Of a stretch of 64,000 nucleotides of DNA, positions 60,876 through 64,000 are shown piece after piece (within the stretch, counting starts at the first letter, position 1; each line of letters starts with the position of its first letter). The notes beneath the pieces are model-generated. The model did not search any database. It worked only from the letters and a program-made list of their open reading frames with translations, and was not told the origin of the DNA. This DNA comes from Parapedobacter deserti (GTDB lineage Bacteria > Bacteroidota > Bacteroidia > Sphingobacteriales > Sphingobacteriaceae). A program made the position numbers and the translations under genes. The DNA lies in NCBI RefSeq assembly GCF_042646065.1, contig NZ_JBHRTA010000009.1, positions 124,001 through 188,000 of the forward strand. The letters are read 5' to 3'.

Positions 60876-61814
60876 ATGGCAGCATCAGTAAGACAAATCA
60901 GTACACGTCACTTATTGGGCATTAAGGACCTGACAGCGGATGATATCGGACTAATTTTCGAAACGGCTGATAATTTCAAAGACGTGCTCAACCGCCCGAT
61001 TAAGAAGGTTCCTTCCCTGCGGGACATCACCATCGCTAACGTGTTTTTCGAAAATTCCACACGTACACGGCTGTCTTTTGAATTGGCTGAAAAAAGGCTT
61101 TCAGCTGATACCATCAATTTTGCTGCATCTTCGTCTTCAGTAAGTAAGGGAGAAACCCTTATCGATACGGTTAATAACATCTTGGCCATGAAGGTCGACA
61201 TGGTTGTTATGCGGCACCCCTATCCAGGGGCGGGAGTATTTTTGAGCAAACATGTTGATGCGCAGCTGGTCAACGCCGGAGACGGCGCCCATGAACACCC
61301 TACCCAGGCATTATTGGACGCGTTTTCCATACGGGAGCGTTATGGTGATGTGTCCGGTAAGAAAGTAGCTATCATCGGCGACATTCTGCACTCCCGGGTA
61401 GCGCTGTCCAATATCCTTTGCCTTCGTAAGCTTGGAGCTGAGGTAATGGTATGCGGCCCCACTACGCTGCTGCCTAAATACATCGGTTCCCTCGGCGTCC
61501 GCGTGGAATACAACCTCATCAATGCGCTCAAATGGTGCGATGTTGCGAACATGTTGCGCATTCAGTTGGAACGCCAGGATATTGCCTATTTCCCATCGCT
61601 ACGTGAATACTCGATGCTTTATGGCCTGAATCGGCAACTGCTCGATTCGCTTGACAAGGAAATTACCATTATGCATCCGGGCCCCATAAACCGAGGGGTG
61701 GAGATCACGAGTGACGTAGCCGACAGCCATCATTCGATAATCCTTGATCAGGTGGAAAACGGCGTGGCTATCCGCATGGCGGTGTTGTATCTGCTGGCAG
61801 GCAAGCGTGGATAG
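60876..61814 (+). CDS. pyrB: Aspartate carbamoyltransferase catalytic subunit
   Basis: PyrB (312 residues) condenses aspartate with carbamoyl phosphate at the start of pyrimidine synthesis. The carbamoyl-phosphate motif FFENSTRTRLSFELA is at residues 50-65. The AASSSSVSKGETLIDT loop and NAGDGAHEHPTQALLDAFSI (carbamoyl-phosphate and aspartate contacts) are conserved, as is the C-terminal MHPGPINRGVEIT. It starts four bases after pyrR. No pyrI regulatory gene is nearby, and the sequence resembles class C (unregulated trimer) types in its length. Confidence 0.97.
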   Translation: MAASVRQISTRHLLGIKDLTADDIGLIFETADNFKDVLNRPIKKVPSLRDITIANVFFENSTRTRLSFELAEKRLSADTINFAASSSSVSKGETLIDTVNNILAMKVDMVVMRHPYPGAGVFLSKHVDAQLVNAGDGAHEHPTQALLDAFSIRERYGDVSGKKVAIIGDILHSRVALSNILCLRKLGAEVMVCGPTTLLPKYIGSLGVRVEYNLINALKWCDVANMLRIQLERQDIAYFPSLREYSMLYGLNRQLLDSLDKEITIMHPGPINRGVEITSDVADSHHSIILDQVENGVAIRMAVLYLLAGKRG

Positions 61815-61964
61815 CAGGCAGCTGATTTATGTTATCAACATTTGTGGACAACTTTTGAGGAAAACTCTGGCGTTTCCCGCTAAATTAGCGCGTCAATTGG
61901 GTAACATGTTTTTTGTGGTCCCAACTTTGCGTAGATTGAAGAAAAAAATAGATAATTTGACGGC

Positions 61965-64000
61965 ATGTTTAATCGGATTTATCAGTTAGGTGTTGCATTT
62001 AGTTTGCTGGCGGTCCCCGCGGTCGCCCAACAGAGTGCGTGGCAAGAGGTCAATCAGGCGTATAAAACCGGCATGGAATTGTTTGAGAAAGGGAAGTATG
62101 CCGCAGCTGCCAAGCTTTTTGACAAGGTGGAAGATGTACGGGTAAATTCAACCCTGCAGCAGGACGAACATGTAGAGCTGTCGCTGTTGAAAGAGAACGC
62201 CAGGTTTTACCAGGCAATCTGTGCCCTTGAATTGGAGGAGTCCGATGCAGAAAGTCAGTTTTTACGCTATATTAAAGATTATCCGGCCAGCGCCAACGCA
62301 AAAGCTGCTTATTTTCAGGTCGGGCGCTCGTATTTCGCAAAAAAGGACTATGAACGGACGCTGGAATGGTTCAATCGATTGGATAGCCGCAATTTAGCCG
62401 GCCGGGAAAATAAAGAATTCCGCTATAAGCAAGCTTATTCCTTTTTCATGACCGGTGATAACGCTTCGGCCAAACCGCTTTTCGAACAGCTGAAGGACGA
62501 AAATGGAACTTATCAGGAAGCGTCGATTTACTACTTTGCCTACTTAAGCTATTCAGATCGGGAATTCAAGTCCGCTTTGGCCGAATTTGAAAAGCTGAAA
62601 GGGTCGAAGACCTACGAAGCCACCTATCCCTATTACCTCACAGCATTATATTACCTGGATAATCGGTACGATGACGTACTGGAATATGCACTGCCCATAC
62701 TGGAAAACACCAAACAAGTTCATGAGACTGACATGTTCCGTATCGTGGCGGCCACGTATTTCGCGAAGAATGATTTTGAGCGGGCAAAGACGTATTACGA
62801 TAAGTTTCAAGCCGGAGACCAGGGCAAAACCCAAAATAATCAGGATAGCTACCAGATCGGATATATTGCTTATAAAAATGGCGATTATGAAACTGCCATT
62901 GCCGAATTGCAGAAGTTGGAGGAGCCTGATGCATATTACCAAAGTGCGATGATCGCGTTGGGTGACGCATTTTTAAAAACCGGCGATAAGCAAAGTGCGC
63001 GTAATGCATTTTTCCGGGCGTCTAAGCTGGATTATGATCCGGCAATGAAAGAGGAAGGACTATTCAACTACGCCAAATTGTCGTATGAACTTGAATTCCA
63101 TCAGGTCGCGCTGGACGCTGCTAAAGAATATTTGGATACCTATCCGAATAGCAGGCGGATGGAGGAAGCACAAACGCTATACGCGGAGACATTGCTGGGA
63201 ACAAATAACTACAGAGCCGCAGTGGATATTTTGGAATCGATCAAAAATCGCGGTCCCGAGGCAGATGCCGCTTATCAAAAGGTGACGTATTATCGGGGGC
63301 TCGAGTTTTATAACGAACGTGCATTTGAAAATGCAATTTCTTTGTTTATGCGATCCGAAAAATATCCAATAGCGCCCGAGATTGCTGCCTTAGCTACGTA
63401 TTGGAAAGCTGAAGCGATGTATGAAGTACGAAAATTCGGAGAAGCCGTGCAGAATTTTTCACGCTTTCTCCGCATGCCAGCTGCCAGAAATACCGATGTG
63501 TATAGCTATGCAAATTATGCATTAGCGTATGCGGCCTTCCGCAACAGCAGCTTTAACACTGCTGCCAATTACTTCGAACGTTTCCTGTCGACCGGCGGCA
63601 GTTCCATCGAACCTAATGTCCGCAATGATGCCATTGCCCGCTTGGCGGATTCGTATTTTTCGATGCGTAATTATGGCAGAGCCATGCAGTATTACGACCG
63701 CCTGATCAACAGCGGGGCGCCAAGCCAGGACTATGCGCTGTTTCAGCGCGGCATTATCCAGGGATTGCAGGGTAACAACGAAGCGAAGCTTGCCACGTTG
63801 CGCTCGGTTGTTGAGCAGTTTCCGAACTCTAACTACGCGGACGACGTTGCATTTGAGATCCCATACACCTATTTTACAATGGGCGATTACGATACGGCCA
63901 TTGAAGGACTGCAACGGATGATTGAACGTTATCCGCGAAGCAGTTACGCGCCTAGAGCATTGATGACCATTGGTCTTGTCCAGTATAACAAGGATGACAC
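61965..64000 (+). CDS. Large secreted TPR-repeat protein, cut by the window edge
   Basis: A tetratricopeptide-repeat protein whose first 678 codons are visible and which continues beyond base 64000. The N-terminal signal peptide (MFNRIYQLGVAFSLLAVPAVAQQ) puts it in the periplasm or outer membrane. It contains many tandem TPR units from about residue 27 on (for example EVNQAYKTGMELFEKGKYAAAAKLFDKV, YFQVGRSYFAKKDYERTLEWFNRL, AIAELQKLEEPDAYYQSAMIALGDAFLKTGDKQSARNAFFRA). Repeats are of the YbgF/BamD-like type. A role as an assembly scaffold or envelope-complex partner is inferred. The interval from pyrB (61815-61964) contains nothing clear. Confidence 0.85.
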   Translation, partial: MFNRIYQLGVAFSLLAVPAVAQQSAWQEVNQAYKTGMELFEKGKYAAAAKLFDKVEDVRVNSTLQQDEHVELSLLKENARFYQAICALELEESDAESQFLRYIKDYPASANAKAAYFQVGRSYFAKKDYERTLEWFNRLDSRNLAGRENKEFRYKQAYSFFMTGDNASAKPLFEQLKDENGTYQEASIYYFAYLSYSDREFKSALAEFEKLKGSKTYEATYPYYLTALYYLDNRYDDVLEYALPILENTKQVHETDMFRIVAATYFAKNDFERAKTYYDKFQAGDQGKTQNNQDSYQIGYIAYKNGDYETAIAELQKLEEPDAYYQSAMIALGDAFLKTGDKQSARNAFFRASKLDYDPAMKEEGLFNYAKLSYELEFHQVALDAAKEYLDTYPNSRRMEEAQTLYAETLLGTNNYRAAVDILESIKNRGPEADAAYQKVTYYRGLEFYNERAFENAISLFMRSEKYPIAPEIAALATYWKAEAMYEVRKFGEAVQNFSRFLRMPAARNTDVYSYANYALAYAAFRNSSFNTAANYFERFLSTGGSSIEPNVRNDAIARLADSYFSMRNYGRAMQYYDRLINSGAPSQDYALFQRGIIQGLQGNNEAKLATLRSVVEQFPNSNYADDVAFEIPYTYFTMGDYDTAIEGLQRMIERYPRSSYAPRALMTIGLVQYNKDD

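Noticed and set aside
1..64000. Insertion sequences, prophage genes, CRISPR arrays or rRNA genes
   Set aside because: No transposase, integrase, cas gene, repeat-spacer array or rRNA sequence was seen, and the one tRNA gene has no adjacent integrase or att-like direct repeat.

Overview
The window comes from a member of the Bacteroidota, most likely the Sphingobacteriaceae (a Pedobacter- or Parapedobacter-like genome; this is inference from gene content and moderate GC). Supporting signs are a SusC/SusD pair, GLPGLI, HYC_CC_PP and DUF2723 proteins, a BlaI/M56 receptor with TonB-plug motifs, and promoters of the Bacteroidota type (TTG, about 20 bases, then TAnnTTTG). No insertion sequence, prophage, CRISPR array or rRNA is visible. 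One tRNA gene (tRNA-Gln) is present.

Layout. Bases 1-2360 hold the end of a flotillin-like gene (floA), a short intergenic stretch with a strong hairpin, a KdsC-type phosphatase and Maf. Bases 2401-6433 form a metal-handling island: an HYC_CC_PP protein, then a TonB receptor with two N-terminal HMA domains, with a PepSY-like protein divergent to them. Bases 6445-10240 are a compact trp operon (trpD-F-B-A, minus strand). Its leader encodes a 15-residue peptide with three consecutive Trp codons, followed by a terminator hairpin, which is a textbook attenuator. trpE, trpG and trpC are absent. Bases 10304-15185 are mostly housekeeping genes (TatD, TcdA, DUF2795, ABC ATPase, PlsC-type acyltransferase, M20 dipeptidase). 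A 590-base gap with a phased TCCGTT repeat leads into an outer-membrane barrel/GLPGLI pair and a sorbosone-dehydrogenase-like protein. Bases 20807-28512 carry the membrane half of complex I (nuoH to nuoN) without nuoA-G.

Bases 28513-46769 are the main accessory region, an approximately 18-kb sialic-acid-type utilisation locus. It encodes an N-acetylneuraminate lyase, a NanM-mutarotase/SSS-symporter fusion, three sialidase-superfamily (Asp-box) proteins, a FadR-type GntR regulator, SusC/SusD, two cytosolic proteins of unknown function, a twin-arginine/lipobox small subunit plus a GMC oxidoreductase (the layout of glucoside-3-dehydrogenase-type enzymes) and a second SSS symporter. Two palindromes sharing the core ATGT-N3-ACAT lie just downstream of the two main promoters and are likely sites for the regulator. 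The oxidoreductase arm is not part of textbook sialic acid catabolism, and NanE, NanK, NagA and NagB are missing, so this is the best candidate for an undescribed variant system.

Bases 46976-64000 contain citrate synthase, a BlaI-M56 signalling pair with CGTAA half-site operators, pth, ribosomal protein L25, prs, tRNA-Gln, two tandem DUF2723 (GT-C fold) membrane proteins flanking a WYL regulator, pyrR-pyrB, and the start of a large TPR protein cut by the window edge.
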